A stretch of DNA of 64,000 nt from Scilla litardierei (GCA_030789695.1 CM061132.1:29483858-29547857), one strand, 5' to 3'; counted from the first letter of the stretch, positions 34,814 to 47,094 are shown. Translations and numbers: made by a program. Notes: generated from the letters alone by a model not told the origin.

Positions 34814-35614
34814 CATGGTTTGAGGTATCACCCGATACCTCTTGGTATCGGGCGTATCGGACCGGTACCGCCTAGTACCTGTCCGAAACTGCGGCAGAAA
34901 ATCGGTATCGGCCGAAACCCTAGGGTTTCGGCCGGTTTCGTCGAGTATCGGGCGAAACTGGCCGAAACCCTAGGGTTTCGGCCAGCAAATGTGAAAAAAG
35001 GGATCAAAATCGAAAATAAGAGGAGGAAGAAGAAAAAAAATGGAAGAAACTGAAAAAAAAGAAAATCGAACTTACCTCGCCGCCGCCTGCCGCCGCGCCT
35101 CGTCGCCGCTTGCCGCCGCGCCTCGCCGCCGCCTGCTGTCGCACCGACGGCTGCCGCGCCGCTCCTGTGCCGCTCCTGCAGCTCCAGAGAGTGAGAAAGA
35201 GAGAGAGGACCGAGAGAGAGAGCGACGTGAGAGAGAGAGAGACGTGCGCGAGAGAGGATTGGTAAATTTTGAAGGGTAAACTTGTTAATAAGTTATAGAT
35301 GGTAGAGTAAGATATTTTATGGCAAATTTGTAAATAAGTGATATGTGCACAAATCAAAATGGTATGTGCGCAAAGCAACTCTAATGCAAACTTGCAAATA
35401 AGTGGTACGTGCGCAAAGTAAAACGGTGGGTGTGCAAGGTAAAATTCTAGCTACTTTAATTTTTTACGTATCTAATAGATTTTATGTATTTAAAACTACC
35501 GATACTGACCAACCGAAACCCACGTCCGATACCGCCGAAACGGACGATACCGATACCGAAACTTAAATTTTCGAGAGAGCGATATCGAGACCGAAACCGA
35601 GACCTCAAATCTTG
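34814..35614. mobile_element. 0.8-kb non-autonomous hAT element
   Basis: A perfect 8-bp target duplication GTGTTAAC (34806-34813 and 35615-35622) bounds it. Terminal inverted repeats are CATGGTTTGAGGTATC and CAAGATTTGAGGTCTC (13 of 16). Both ends carry arrays of GGTATCGG/CCGATACCG and CCGAAACC motifs. The layout copies that of the 6.9-kb hAT at 48303: a TACCTCTTGGTATCGG start, a GC-rich exon-like block (35080-35190), and an ACCGATACCGAAACTTAAATTT end. It is therefore probably a deletion derivative of the same family. Confidence 0.9.
34910..34983. repeat. Two copies of a perfect 24-bp palindrome with a telomere-like core
   Basis: 34910-34933 and 34960-34983 are identical, self-complementary, and centred on AAACCCTAGGGTTT, which is two plant telomere-type units meeting head to head. 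The outer part is GGCCG/CGGCC. Confidence 0.95.
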
Positions 35615-35919
35615 GTGTTAACAAACTTGAGTTTCGCACTAAAAGCTTGCTCTTCTAAGTGGATTTTTCCTGGTTTGAATCTTGTAAATGAGTTTAAAAA
35701 ATTAGTATAAGTAACATCGATATGTACTCCAATCTAAGGTAGGCTTTGGCAAGTGAGTTTTTGATGCATACAGCATACTTATGGGGTGTTAGGCATTCAA
35801 GGAGTTGTGTGGTCACATTATTATTTTGAGATCACATCAAAGACTTACTAGGATCTCCCTAGAAATGAGGAGTCAAATTGCATAATGTTATCAAAAGATC
35901 CCAATTTTGCCCTTTTCTG

Positions 35920-36320
35920 TAGGGGTGGCAAAATAGACCCGACCCGAACCCGACCCGAACCCGAACCCGGCCTCTTGGGTCGGGTATGGGTAAGGGCCAA
36001 TTCGGGTCGGGTCGAATTCGGGTCAACCCGACCGACCCGGATAAAAATCCGGGTCGGGTACGGGTTTGACCCCTCGACCCGGTTGACCCAAATTCGACCC
36101 GTATTTTCACTCTTTTCACCCCAACCCGACCCGGACCCGACCCGGATCCGACCCGAACCCGACCTTTTTTGAAAAATAATCACTATTTCACACTAAACCC
36201 GCGGGTATCTGAAACCTGACCCGAATTTAATTCGGGTCGGGTTCGGGTTTACCCTTATTCGGGTCGGGCCAAACCTGACCCGACCCGAACCCGACCCGAA
36301 CCGCCCGTTTGCCACCCCTA
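35920..36320. mobile_element. 401-bp non-autonomous element with GGGTCGGGT arrays (hAT-like)
   Basis: An 8-bp target duplication CTTTTCTG lies at 35912-35919 and 36321-36328. Terminal inverted repeats are TAGGGGTGGCAAA on both sides. The interior consists largely of CCCGACCCGAA motifs on the left and middle and GGGTCGGGTT on the right, giving extensive self-complementarity and open frames in several phases that encode repeats, not genes. Confidence 0.88.
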
Positions 36321-36328
36321 CTTTTCTG

Positions 36329-37950
36329 GGAGCCTAATTGCATAATGTTTTTAAATTATCATAGGATGTCCCTTAACGCATAAGTGACCATTACATATTT
36401 AACTTCATGGGCTTTGATAGGAATTAGCGACATCCTTCTAGGAACTCTTCTTGCTAAACAAAACCTAAATGTCTTATTCAACAAATAACTTTATGAAGTT
36501 CTTTTTCGAGAATACAGATCTTAGAGTATCCATCACGATTGATGAAATCCTTGTCATGCTACAGACTTAAGTGGGAGGAATTTGAAGCACTAGTAGATGC
36601 TTTCTTATTAGGAGAAGAGCACATCTAACTGTGGACAACTCTTAATGAACTTAAATTTTTGTATAAAGGAATATGGGAGTTATCAAAATTATTCATTTAA
36701 ATAGGAAAAAAAAAGGAAAAAACAGGATATGTTCAAAAATCTTGTGCTACTTCTCTAATTGTAGGGGATGTGTTAAGCCATGTGTAGAAGTAGGACATAT
36801 TATAACGTGATCAATATTTTATAATTAGATTATAATTAATAACTCGAATTTGAGAAGGTGTAGGAATTGGAATAAGACTTGTGGTGATTTTACATTTTGT
36901 TATATAAACAACACCAATACCTCAATTTGGATGTTTAGCCTATTTTTAATTTAACCATGCTATTACCTTTTGATCTAAAGGTGTTGCGAGCATCACAAAT
37001 AAACCACCAATATCCACAAATTCCCTTTTTCATTCTAACTCAAACTCAACCAAATCAAATCAAACCTAAACCCAAACCCAACTCTAGCTAAACCAAACCA
37101 AAAGCAACTCAAATATGATTCAAACCTAAATTTTAAACAAATCCAAGCTCATCTTTCTCCTTCCTCAAACACTAACATTACCCAAAACCCAAAACCCAAA
37201 ACCCAAAACCCAAAACCCAAAACACCACCGTGTTGCCTGTAGCACACAGCAACATGCATAGCATTAACATATGACCCCACATGATACTGGCACAAGTCTA
37301 AGGGAGCTTTCCTTCTCCTTATTGTTCGTTCTTTATTTTTACATTTCCCTTCTTTAAGTCTAATTTAATCTAAATATGTTATACATCTAAATTTTATTTG
37401 ATTTTAAAAAAAAGAAAACCGAGCTAGATCTTGTTTGATTTAAACAACACAAAATCTTTTATGGTTAATGCAGTTTTTTGGTTTAATTGAGATTTTTCAG
37501 TGGTTGTGTGAGAGGACTTGAAAACAGTGTTTGATTTGATTTTTTTAGTTATTTACAAGGTGTTGAATTCTATCTTTTAGTTAAAATTTGTTTCCTCTTA
37601 TAGTTGAGTTGAAGCTTGAGTCAAAAGTTTATTATTTCAAAGTTTTTTAAAGTCAGATTACTAGTCGGAAGTTAGATATGGACAACTATCTTCAATAGAA
37701 AGATTAATATGTTTTATTTGATTAGGAAAGAAACAAAGAGTTGACTTACTCTAAGGATCATCTGAGTCCTAAATAGTAAATAGATATATAAGAATGAATT
37801 GATGCTATAATCTTTAGTCAGATTCTAATACATTCTAATACAATTGATTGTAAATTTTAGGATTTAACAATTCATATTTTCACCGTAAAGGAGTCGTGAG
37901 AGTATCTCAATGAGTAAGAATAATGTGAATTGATCTTTTAATGTCATTCT
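36329..37950. other. Intron DNA with a CCCAAAA tandem repeat
   Basis: No coding sequence was recognised. Six exact CCCAAAA units fill 37181-37222, within a broader CCAAA-rich zone (37040-37230). Confidence 0.6.
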
Positions 37951-37959
37951 GTTGATGTT

Positions 37960-39281
37960 TTAATGCGAGAAAGGGTGCAAGACATTGTCTCAATACTATG
38001 CTGATTTCAATATGGTCTACAAGGAGCTGAAGAAGTTATTTCATATCATGTTAAATGCAAATAAGATGCAAAATAAGTGGGATTAATTAGCAGTATTAGC
38101 CTTGAAAAGTTTTTCATCAGAATATACTCTAGCATAATTCAGTTGATTAGATTTTCTACTGTTGATTTTTCACTGGAGACATTGTTTTGTTCACAGTGTG
38201 TTTTTAGAAGCACTGCATAATCTTTTTAGGAGTGTTTCACATGAAGCTCTAACCGACAACAAAGATATTTTACAGCCATTGGAGGATGAGAAGGTCAGTT
38301 TTGTTATTTTAGAGAATGAGATGGTTGTGAATATAGTTGATGTCGAGGAGTCGATAAAAAGGAGATTTAAGAACTATGGAAGGTCGATTTGGAGGTAGAT
38401 TTTTAGGTGAAAAGGATATGAGTGTCTTAAGGACCAACAATTTATTTCTACTGTAAGAAGACAAGTCATAAAAATACATATATCCTAAATTATATGGTAA
38501 GTCTATACACATGGCTTGCACTTTAAAGAAATATGATGTCTTATGTCCAACACTATGCCACATGATAAGTTGTTATGGTAATTTTCGGTAGCTCATGGTA
38601 CACCATCCTCGTCTACTATCACTTTAGCATAGACAAGTAACTTTGCTGCATGTCCCTCTTTCAAAACTCACACTACTTTGGTTAGTGACACGTGCATCCG
38701 ATCATATGAATGGAAACACAGGTATTATGCTTGACTTGAATCCATCACAATCAGTTCCTAATTTCTACAGTAACTTTAGTAGATGGTTTTACATATTACC
38801 TGTGGGGGTGTAAGCACTGCTAGTGTTGCTAGTTGCTACATCCTTCTTTTAGTTTTTTGTCTACAATATTTAGAAATTTCCATTCATTCCAAGTTGCTCG
38901 ATGGCATTATTTCATGATCATTATGCATTTTCAAAAGATTGATACAGATGACAATTGGCATAGAATGTGAATATAGAGGCATGCATTTATTGTGAACTAT
39001 GGTAACCCAATTGCTTGTACTAATTTTACTTAATTTGATCTTCATTGTCAATGGCTATGTACCTTTACAATCATTGCAAAAGCTAATTCCTGACTTAGGT
39101 CGAGTGTCTTTTAATTGTAAATCATGTTTATTGAGTATGCATCATCATATGCCTCACGAATCAATAAAAGAGTCGACAATTCTTTAAGTTAGTTCTTGCA
39201 TATATTTGGGACTCATGCTTAATTGCTTCCAAATTTGGTTTAATATTCTATTTTCTTTATGGATTATTTTACTCATGCAAC
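37960..39281 (+). pseudogene. Copia gag, protease and start of integrase (remnants)
   Basis: Gag pieces include FNMVYKELKKLFHIML and LAVLALKSFSSEYTLA. A zinc-knuckle-like FYCKKTSHKNTY lies near 38450. A protease-like SDHMNGNTGIMLDLNPSQ region (joined across frames) lies near 38695-38760. The integrase N-terminal zinc region follows as CKSCLLSMHHHMPHES near 39120-39165. All frames are interrupted by stops. The sequence stops at the TSD of the Ty3 insertion. Confidence 0.7.
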
Positions 39282-39745
39282 TGATAGGATTTTTATGGGG
39301 TTTAAAGGATAAAGTAGAATTTTAGGGGGTTTCTAGGTTTTGGATGGATAAAGATGGAATTTTTGGTGGAAATGTGGGGTTTTAGAGGAAATGTGATTTT
39401 TAGGGCTAGAAAGAGAAGAATTTGAAAAGGGGCTGTTATTATTGATAATACTTGAAAATAAAGGGATAATAGATGGTTGGCCACAATTCTAGTGGTGGAC
39501 CACTCTCCCAAGCCGCCGATTCGAGGGAGCTGCTCTCTCCAATGCAAAGAAGGATAATCTCACCTCAAACAAGTTGTTCTTCTCCAAAAAAACATATGAA
39601 TCCCTAATCTTCCTGGCCCCTATAAATAATAAACTGAAAATAACAAATTACAAAAAACCCTCGAAAACTGAAATTATGAAAATGCCCCTAGATATCCGAA
39701 AATTTTAAAAAAAAACCTCTAAAGGCCAAAATTGCATATCTATCA
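39282..39745 (-). repeat. 3' LTR (minus-strand element)
   Basis: 464 bp. Diverged from its partner by many substitutions and indels, so the insertion is older than the TR-GAG copies. Confidence 0.85.
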
Positions 39746-39807
39746 TGACTCCGTCCCTTGAAAACCACATTGTCCTTAAGGTGGTGGTGTGAAATCCCTG
39801 GACGACC

Positions 39808-41521
39808 TTACTCCAAGTGGAGATGCTCATCTCCCCTAGGGTCTTCTCCCTTCCACCACATTGCCTCCCTTATCGTCGTCCATGAACATAATCTGGAGCT
39901 TGCGAACACTACAACGATGTCCTGGGGTAAATTCGCATCGTACCTGAAACATAGCCCCGTCGTCATCTTCTCCTTTATCTCCGTCACAGTCATCTTCTTG
40001 AGCTGCCAACACGATTGTGACTCGCCGTGTTTCTTTTTGCTGGCCTGATCTATCTCTGTTGACGCCTTCTGTCGTATTGCCGGTTGGTTGTGGAAAGAGG
40101 AGCCACCTCTAGTCCCTCTAGATCTAATCTCCTCCGTAAGGCGATCCTCTACCAACTACGCTAGGTCCACAATCTCCATCAATCCATGGGGTCTCTGTAA
40201 GCAAAACTCAACGCGAATGCTGGTCTAGCCCCTTCATAAAGCTCCCTTCCAGTGTCTTCTCTGGGATCCCTTGCACTCGTCCTGATAGCGTCTAAAACTT
40301 CTCCTTATACTCATTCACCGTCTCCTCTTGCTTCAGTGCCAATAATTGTTCCTGTAGATTCCCACTGCATGTCCTGAAACCTGTGCACTAAGCAATCCTT
40401 GAGTTCATCCCACGAAAAAGGGTTGTCTCTACTCCCTCCACTGAAACCACGAAAGTGCATTCCCTTCAAAGCATATGCCCGTTGCCTCCAACTTGTCATC
40501 CTCTAACATGCGAGTCATAGTGAAGAATCTCTTAGCTCTATATATCCAGCCATATGGGTCATCTCCCTCAAAGATTGACATCTTCGGTTTCCTCACTCAA
40601 CCTTCCACCCCGAAATTTCCCTGATCAGCTCGTCCACCAATGTGCATGAGACGATGAGGTTGATGGATGTATCTCCACTTGTCCCTATGTCGCTCTAATC
40701 CTCTCCGTAATCTTCATCTCGATCCACAAAGCAGCCTAATCATCGTCGCCCCAAACGAAGCCACAGTCATCCTCTTCTAGGTTCAAGTCATTGACGTAGT
40801 CCGTTGGGTACTCCTCATAGATTGTAAGTACTTGACGTCGTCGCCTTTCTGCCGCAAATTTAGGCCCATAGAGCCCTTGAAATTCTTCAATGTCACCCTT
40901 TGGTCCTGGAAGACGCTCGTTGTCGAAGTCACGACGAGCTCCCCAGACGTCGCGTGCTCCGTATGCTTCTCACAAGGCTCGGCGGGCCTTTAGCGGTTTG
41001 CCAGAGGCTTGCGAGGGACCTGTCGACCCTGCACAGGGCCTGTAGGTGGCCTGCAGGCTGCATGGCCTGCGACAGCACCTGTAGGCCCCTGGCGGCCTGC
41101 ATGGCTGCCCACAATCCCTTTGTGATGGCTAGGGTTCCCCTTAGGATTTGGGGTTTTTCCCTTTGTCGGGTTTTCTCCTTCTTCCATGAAGTAGTCGTTG
41201 GTGTCAGAGAGTAAACCTTCAATATATTCTTTCGCTTATCCTTGCCCTTTCACCAAAAATGTCACCTTTTGCCCACGGTTAGGGTTTTCACCCCATGTAG
41301 GAGCTATTGCTTTAATGCTTGCAAGATCGCTCCATGTTGCGTTAGGGTTTGCGCAAGGGAATCCACATTCGACTCAATCTCATTGGATCTTGAATTAATC
41401 TCTTTGTATCTTGCTTCGCCGATGCCCTAAGTTGTTCCAAGGATTTCTTCAATCCTTCAATCTTGTCATCGTATTTTTCCTCGAACGCGTCGAACTTGTC
41501 CTTCTATCTTGTCGCCGCCAT
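39808..41521 (-). pseudogene. Degenerate gag of the minus-strand gag-only element
   Basis: The start codon at 41521 follows the primer site. A GC-rich Pro/Gly/Ala-type part lies at about 41110-40980. The gag core survives in pieces, such as FSWDELKDCLVHRFQDMQ near 40400. The C-terminal part (40155-39808) has RLTEEIRSRGTRGGSSF, a knuckle remnant GLCFRYDANLPQ in which the second Cys is Tyr, and the end EHLHLE. The end matches the HLHVE end of TR-GAG gag. Stops and frameshifts are frequent. Confidence 0.78.
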
Positions 41522-41545
41522 GGATCTTACTGCTCTGATACCAAT

Positions 41546-42021
41546 TGATAGTATTTTATAGGGTTTTGAGGATAAAAATAGAAATTTTAAGGTTTTTCTA
41601 GGTTTTGGATGGATAAAGATGGGATTTTTGGTAGAAAGGTGGGGGTTTAGAGTAAAGTTGTGATTTTTAGAGCTAGAAAGAGAAGAATTTGGAAAAGGTG
41701 GCTGTTTTTATCGATAATATATGAAAATTAAGGGGATACAAGATGGTTGGCCATAATTCTAGAGGTGGACCGCTCTCTCAAGCGCCTATTCGAGATGGGC
41801 CGCGCTCTCCAATGAAAAGAAGGATAATGTCACTTCAAGCAAGTTCTTCTTCTCTAAATAAAACATATGAATCACTAATCCTCCTAGCCCATATAAATAA
41901 TAACTATGAACATAACAAAATACAAAAAAGACCATCTAAAACTGAAAATTACGTAAATGCACGCCTAGAAATCTGAAAATTACAAAAACACCCTTAAAGG
42001 GAAAAAATTGCAGATCTATCA
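41546..42021 (-). repeat. 5' LTR (minus-strand element)
   Basis: 476 bp, next to the primer site TGGTATCAGAGCAGTAAGAT on the minus strand. Confidence 0.85.
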
Positions 42022-42740
42022 TCAACTTGGTTATATCTAATGAAAAATTGCTCAAAAAGTTCTTTCTTTTTCAAATATTATATGCTAAAATAAAAAAATT
42101 ATTTAGTAATTTTATTCTTATTTTGATAATCGATAATGCAATAGAATTTCTTTATTAATCTTTTATGGATTTCTTGTCTGAACTTGAAATAATTCTTCAG
42201 ACTTCTTATGCTTACACACCATAATAAAATGATGTAGCTGAACATATGAACCTCCTTTTACTCCTTTTACTCCTTTTACTTAAAATTGTTCAAATTTTGT
42301 TAATCCATATAGTGTTCCTAAACACTTAATAAGGGATGCAATGCTAGCGCATGTTGTTTTGTCAATATCAATATCATGTCACCCACCATCATTGACAATC
42401 AAATTCCATGTTGCATGCTTTATCTTATAAATAATTTTTTTCACTTACCTCTAAGAATTTTTAATTTTGTTTACTTTATTGATGAAAATAATAACAATAG
42501 AGATAAATTGGATCCTAATGCTACTGAGTGTGTTCTTGAGATAATCTAAGAGTCAAAAAGGATACTCGTGTTATTGTCTCCTTTTAATAAAGTCTTGATT
42601 TTAGTAGATGTTACATTTTTTAGGTCAACACCATATTTTAGAAAGATTGTTCGTCTCTTGCTTTAGAAGATGATTTGATGTACTTTATTATGAACTCATT
42701 ATCTTTTTCGTGGAGATGGATTTATTGTCTTTAATACATG
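42022..42740 (+). pseudogene. Copia integrase, second part (remnant)
   Basis: It continues the old copia element after the Ty3 insertion: STWLYLMKN at the junction, then DNAIEF near 42130, SYAYTP followed by NDVAEHMN near 42210, a PKHLIRDAMLAHVVL-like part near 42320, and TFFRSTPYF near 42610. These match the copia integrase core in order. The catalytic context is decayed and frames are broken. Confidence 0.75.
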
Positions 42741-42881
42741 AATAACCAATGCATGTGTATACAAGGTGAACCAAGTCCACAATAGCATGCCATATCCATG
42801 CAAATCTAGTATTTGATACTTAGTTACATGAAAGTACTATGATTCCTATTGAAACTATTTATCTAAATGATGCATGTGTAT

Positions 42882-43641
42882 ACAACGGTCGGATTTTTGC
42901 TCATTTTTTCTAGCCGTTGGAAGGGATTTTTGGTCATTCTGTTGGGACAGAATGTGGATTATTTATTGGGGTTGTTGCCGAAGTTATAACCAATATTATT
43001 GATCAATTTTTTAAGAGAGTTTTAAAGTCCAAAAGCTTTTAAGCACCAAATATCCTCTTCTTGGTCAAATTTTTTCCAAAGTTTTCAATCTGTTTTGGCC
43101 CAAAATTTTAGATCTCAAAAAGCTTCATTTCTTTAACATTTGGAGATCCACTATAGCCACAATACAATCAACACAAGAGCTTTAACTTTCTGCTATAAGT
43201 AAAAGAGTTGTAAGTATTTCTTTCTCACATTTAGTAAGGCGTTTTCTCTCATTGGAGAGGTGTTGTCTCATTGAGACGCGTTGTCCATTGTTGGATGTAT
43301 TTGTCCTCGGAAGGGCGTGTTGTAATCTTTGTCTCATTTGAGATGTGCTTAGTGGATCCATTGTCCCTGTATAGACGTGTTGCTGGATATATGTGAAGAG
43401 ACCCCAAACCAGGATAAATTTGTGTGTTTGCAATTATGACTCTCTTTGTGCTTATTGTGTACTTGCAATTTCTTCTATTTTTCGTTTTACTCTTTATTAT
43501 TGCAACTTATTATAGTTGATTAAGTTATAATTAGGACTCTAATTGATAGCTTGGTAGAATTACTAGAGGACTTTATAATTTTCATAAACACTATTAATCC
43601 CCCACTCTAGTGTTCTATTGGTCATCCTGGGAGATCCAACA
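42882..43641 (+). repeat. Truncated 5' LTR of the gag-only copia element
   Basis: Matches 46371-47094 from ACAAC(G/A)(G/A)TCGGATTTTTGCTC to GAGATCCAACA. The part equivalent to 45834-46370 is missing, consistent with a deletion at the left boundary. Confidence 0.8.
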
Positions 43642-43666
43642 CGCGATATCAGAGCAATGTTATTAG

Positions 43667-45131
43667 ATGGCGTCAACAAATTCATTTCAAACTAAAGAGG
43701 GACAGTCCATTTCCCGGCCATTATTGCTTATCACCTCTAACTATAGTGCATAGAAGACTAGTATGATGCTCTTCCTCCAATCAATCGATATGAACTTATG
43801 GAATATGATGGAGACTCCTTATGTGAAGCTCACAAAGCCAGTTCCAGAGTGGACCAAGAGTGAGAATGCCCAAGGGACACTCAACGCCAAAGCCATGACC
43901 TCATTATTTTGCGCATCGATAGCACTGAGTACAACAGAGTTTACACATCAACTACGTCACATCAAATTTTGCACTTACGCTAGGTAACTCATGAAGGTAA
44001 TATTCATGTTAAGGATACTAAAATTTCTTTATTTTCGCAGAAATACGAATTTTTCATATTGAAGGAAGGAGAGACAATTACCAAGATGTACATCTACTTC
44101 TCCGAAATAATCAACACCCTTACAACCTTGGGAAAAGAGATTTCACTAAAGGAGCAAATGAGCAAGATACTTCGTTCCTCACACCGTATTGGGAATCAAA
44201 GGCTACGACTATCCAAGAATCTCACAATCTCTCTAAGATTTCAATAGAAGATCTTATAGGCAATCTCTTTTCATATGAGCTTCAAGTCAATGATAGAAAA
44301 GAGAAGGAGCAAACGAAGAAGTCATTCGCCCCCAATTCCATTTCCACCAAGGAGAAGGAAAGCTCAAGAGAAGAAGAGGATGATGGACGAATTGCTCTCA
44401 TGATGAAAGAATTCAAGAACGTCCTCCGACGTAAGTTTAAATTCAATAAACAAAAATTATCTAACACTATAATTTTCTTTGGATGTAATATGTTAGGACA
44501 TGACATAAAGGAGTGTCCTCTATAAAAGAACAAGGGCAAGGACAAACGAAACTTCAAAGGGGAAGAAGCCAAGAAGAAAGCATTTGCGGCTTGGGATCGA
44601 TAATCCAATGCTTCATTCGATGAGCCCTCAAGTGAAAGTGAAGAAGAAAAAGAAGAAAGGAGATATATGTGCTTCATGTGCATCGGAAATATTGATGAGT
44701 TAAATTGTGAATCTTAAGTCTTTGATGATGTTGTTGATGTAGATGATGATGTTATGTTTAGGAGATTATATGATAAGTATGAATCATTACTTAGGGCGAA
44801 TCATAAGTTTAAGAAGATTCATATATATTGCATGTCTCATGTAGATGTTGAAAAGATGAAAGAGAACCTAAAATTGATTAATAAAAATAGGGTGATTAAT
44901 GATGAGATTAGTAACCGCAGTGGTAGCCTCAATGACTTAGATTAGATATTGACCACTATTAAGACCAAGTATGATGGCATATATGGGAATGTGGCTAGGT
45001 TCAATAGCGGTAAGGAGAAACTAAATGATTTGATTAGTTCTCAGAGACCATCTAGTAGTAGATTCGGCCTAGATTATGATGAGACTCATGTTGGGCCTAA
45101 CAATGATCATACTAGGGTGCATCGTACTTGA
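43667..45131 (+). pseudogene. Copia-type gag (UBN2-like), degenerate
   Basis: It begins MASTNSFQTKEGQSISRPLL, then a TAG at 43751. It continues as MMLFLQSIDMNLWNMMETPY and NAKAMTSLFCAS, the typical N-terminal fold of plant copia Gag. LKEGETITKMYIYFSEII and EQMSKILRSS follow near 44060-44190. A zinc-knuckle remnant reads CNMLGHDIKECPL near 44485. An acidic SSESEEEKEE segment and a coiled-coil tail (about 44750-45130) complete the usual copia Gag order. Several stops and frame changes are present. Confidence 0.8.
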
Positions 45132-45833
45132 AATGGTTTCGTTAAAGTTTAAATACCCAAGCGTGGGATTGTTTAAATGAAAGTGAATATATTTCTAGTT
45201 TCATTCATATTGTGCATTTTAGTAGAGATTATAGCTTTGTTTGGGATGGAAAATTTAGACCCAAATGGGTTTGGTTCTCCATTGAGTGATATCTCTTTTT
45301 TTGACTAATCCCATGGACACAAAATCAAAAGGGCACCAAGATATTTGTTTACTTTTCAGGTGCATACATATGATGGGATATGATGTGATTGAAGCTAGTT
45401 CCTAATGGACTTCAGAGTATATGCATGGTTTAAGGGGGATGCCCAATTGCTGTAATGCATATTTTCAGTGGGAGTTTATATGCAAAGGATAGTAAGAAAA
45501 AGTTTCTTTTATGCATAATTTTTCATCATGTGATATAATTGTTACATGTGGTATCATTTTAGACACTTGGCATCTCACATACACTCACTTTTGGAGAGAG
45601 TTTACATACCAAGGGAATCACCTATTTAGGGGCCATCTATTTAGGGGGAGTAAACTATCTTTGAATATTGAGTCACTATATTTTTTATTGTGGAGATAAT
45701 ATTCATATGGGAGAGAGTATTATCCATTTTTGATTATGCCAAAGGGGGAGAGAGATATATGCACATATACTCATGTATTGTATAATTTTAATACTTTATA
45801 TGCAATATGTTGTCATCGTTAAAAAGGAGAGAA
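45132..45833 (+). other. Non-coding tail of the gag-only copia element
   Basis: About 700 bp between gag and the polypurine tract with GGGGGA-type motifs (GTTTAAGGGGGATG, TTTAGGGGGAGTAA, AAAGGGGGAGAG). Runs like this commonly precede 3' LTRs of this copia class. No pol domain was detected. Confidence 0.65.
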
Positions 45834-47094
45834 TGTTAGATATTAAGTCACCTTATGATTGTTTAGATGAGCAACATATTCGGTACTAATAATCTTTTGA
45901 GTGTATATATGTAGATAATGTGGTTTCAAGTTCAAACATGCAAATCAAATGTGGATAGAGCCAACAAAGAGCAGTGAGATCAAATGCAAACAAGACAATA
46001 CATCAAGAGCAAGATAACATCAAGAGCTTAATGTAATTTTCAATATGATATAGTTTTTTATTTTAGTCTTGGTCGAATGCTGAAGCCTTTGTTGAAGCTC
46101 TCACACACACACTTAGGACCACATAAAATGTCTTTAAAAATTGTTTATAATGGTTTAAAAATTATTTCCTAAGTTTTAGAGCACATATCCATGTATCTGT
46201 AATGGAGTCAGACTACTTCTAGTGTAGGAGTCGACTACTATCTTCACTAGCTCTTGGCTGACTTACTAGAGATTAAATTAGTTGGCTAAAGCTGTGAAGG
46301 GAGTTGACTACTGCCTCCAGTAGTCGACTACTTGGATAACAGTAGTCGACTACTAATGATGAGTCAGTCTACAACGATCGGATTTTTGCTCGTTTTTTCT
46401 AACAGTTGGAAGGGCTGATTGGTCATTCTGATGGGGCAGAATTGTGGGTTATTTGTAGGGGTTGTTGCTAAAGTTATAACCAACATTATTGATCAATTTT
46501 TTAAGAGAAAGAGTTTTAAAGTCCAAAAGCTTTTAAGCAACAAATATCCTCTTCTTGGTCAAAATTTTTCCAAAGTTTTAAAAATTTTTTGGCCTAAAGT
46601 TTTAGATCTCAAAAAGCTTCATTTCTACATCATTTGGAGATCCACTATAGCCACAACACAATAGCTTCAACATTTGGCTATATGTAAAAGAATTGTAATT
46701 ATTTCTTTCTCACATTTGGTGAGAGGTTTCTCTTATTGGAAAGGTGTTGTCTCTTTGAGACGTGTTGTTCATTGTCGGACATGTTTGTCCTTGTAAGGAT
46801 TGTTGTAATATTTATCTCGTTTGAGACGTGTTTAATAGATCCCTTGTCACTGTGTAGACATGTTTCCAAACCAAGATAAATTTGTATGCTTGCTATTGTG
46901 ACTCTCTTTGGGGTTATTATGTACTTGCAATTGCTTCTAGCTTCCGCAATACTACAAGTTATTGTTGTTGATTAAGTTATAATTAGGTAACTCTAATTGA
47001 TAACTTAGATAGAATTATTAGAGGACTTTATAATTTTCGTAGACACTATTCACATCCTTCTAGTGTTCTATTTGCCGACTAGGGAGATCCAACA
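45834..47094 (+). repeat. Complete 3' LTR of the gag-only copia element
   Basis: 1261 bp from TGTTAGATATTAAG to GAGATCCAACA. Its left part (46205-46365) holds several copies of the palindrome TAGTCGACTA and near variants. Confidence 0.82.

Larger units (their letters stand above)
39282..42021 (-). mobile_element. Gag-only Ty3-type LTR element, minus strand
   Basis: LTRs at 39282-39745 and 41546-42021 share TGATAG...CTATCA ends. Flanks GCAAC (39277-39281) and TCAAC (42022-42026) match at 4 of 5. On the minus strand an initiator Met-tRNA primer site (41543-41522) follows the 5' LTR and is followed at once by an ATG (41521-41519). The opposite end, next to the other LTR, reads HLKDNVVF and a purine tract, the decayed HLEDKV tail. 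No protease, RT or integrase is present. The 2.74-kb element interrupted the copia integrase. Confidence 0.88.
42882..47094 (+). mobile_element. Gag-only copia-type LTR element
   Basis: A shared segment, 42882-43641 and 46371-47094, forms the right part of both LTRs, each ending GAGATCCAACA. The 3' LTR is complete (45834-47094), starting TGTTAG after a polypurine tract AAAAAGGAGAGAA (45821-45833). The 5' LTR lacks its first 530 bp or so. A degraded primer site GATATCAGAGC precedes the gag ATG at 43667. After gag, about 700 bp of non-coding DNA leads directly to the 3' LTR, with no protease, integrase or RT. It lies between the integrase and RT remnants of the old copia element. Confidence 0.8.

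Noticed and set aside
35004..35378. GC-rich open frames in the 0.8-kb hAT derivative
   Set aside because: Composition-driven (GCCGCC and GAGAGA runs) with no domain. Position matches the non-transposase leader block of the parent.
35885..36183. Open frames of 86-111 codons in the 401-bp element
   Set aside because: They encode GGGTCGGGT repeats in several phases on both strands inside a MITE-type element.
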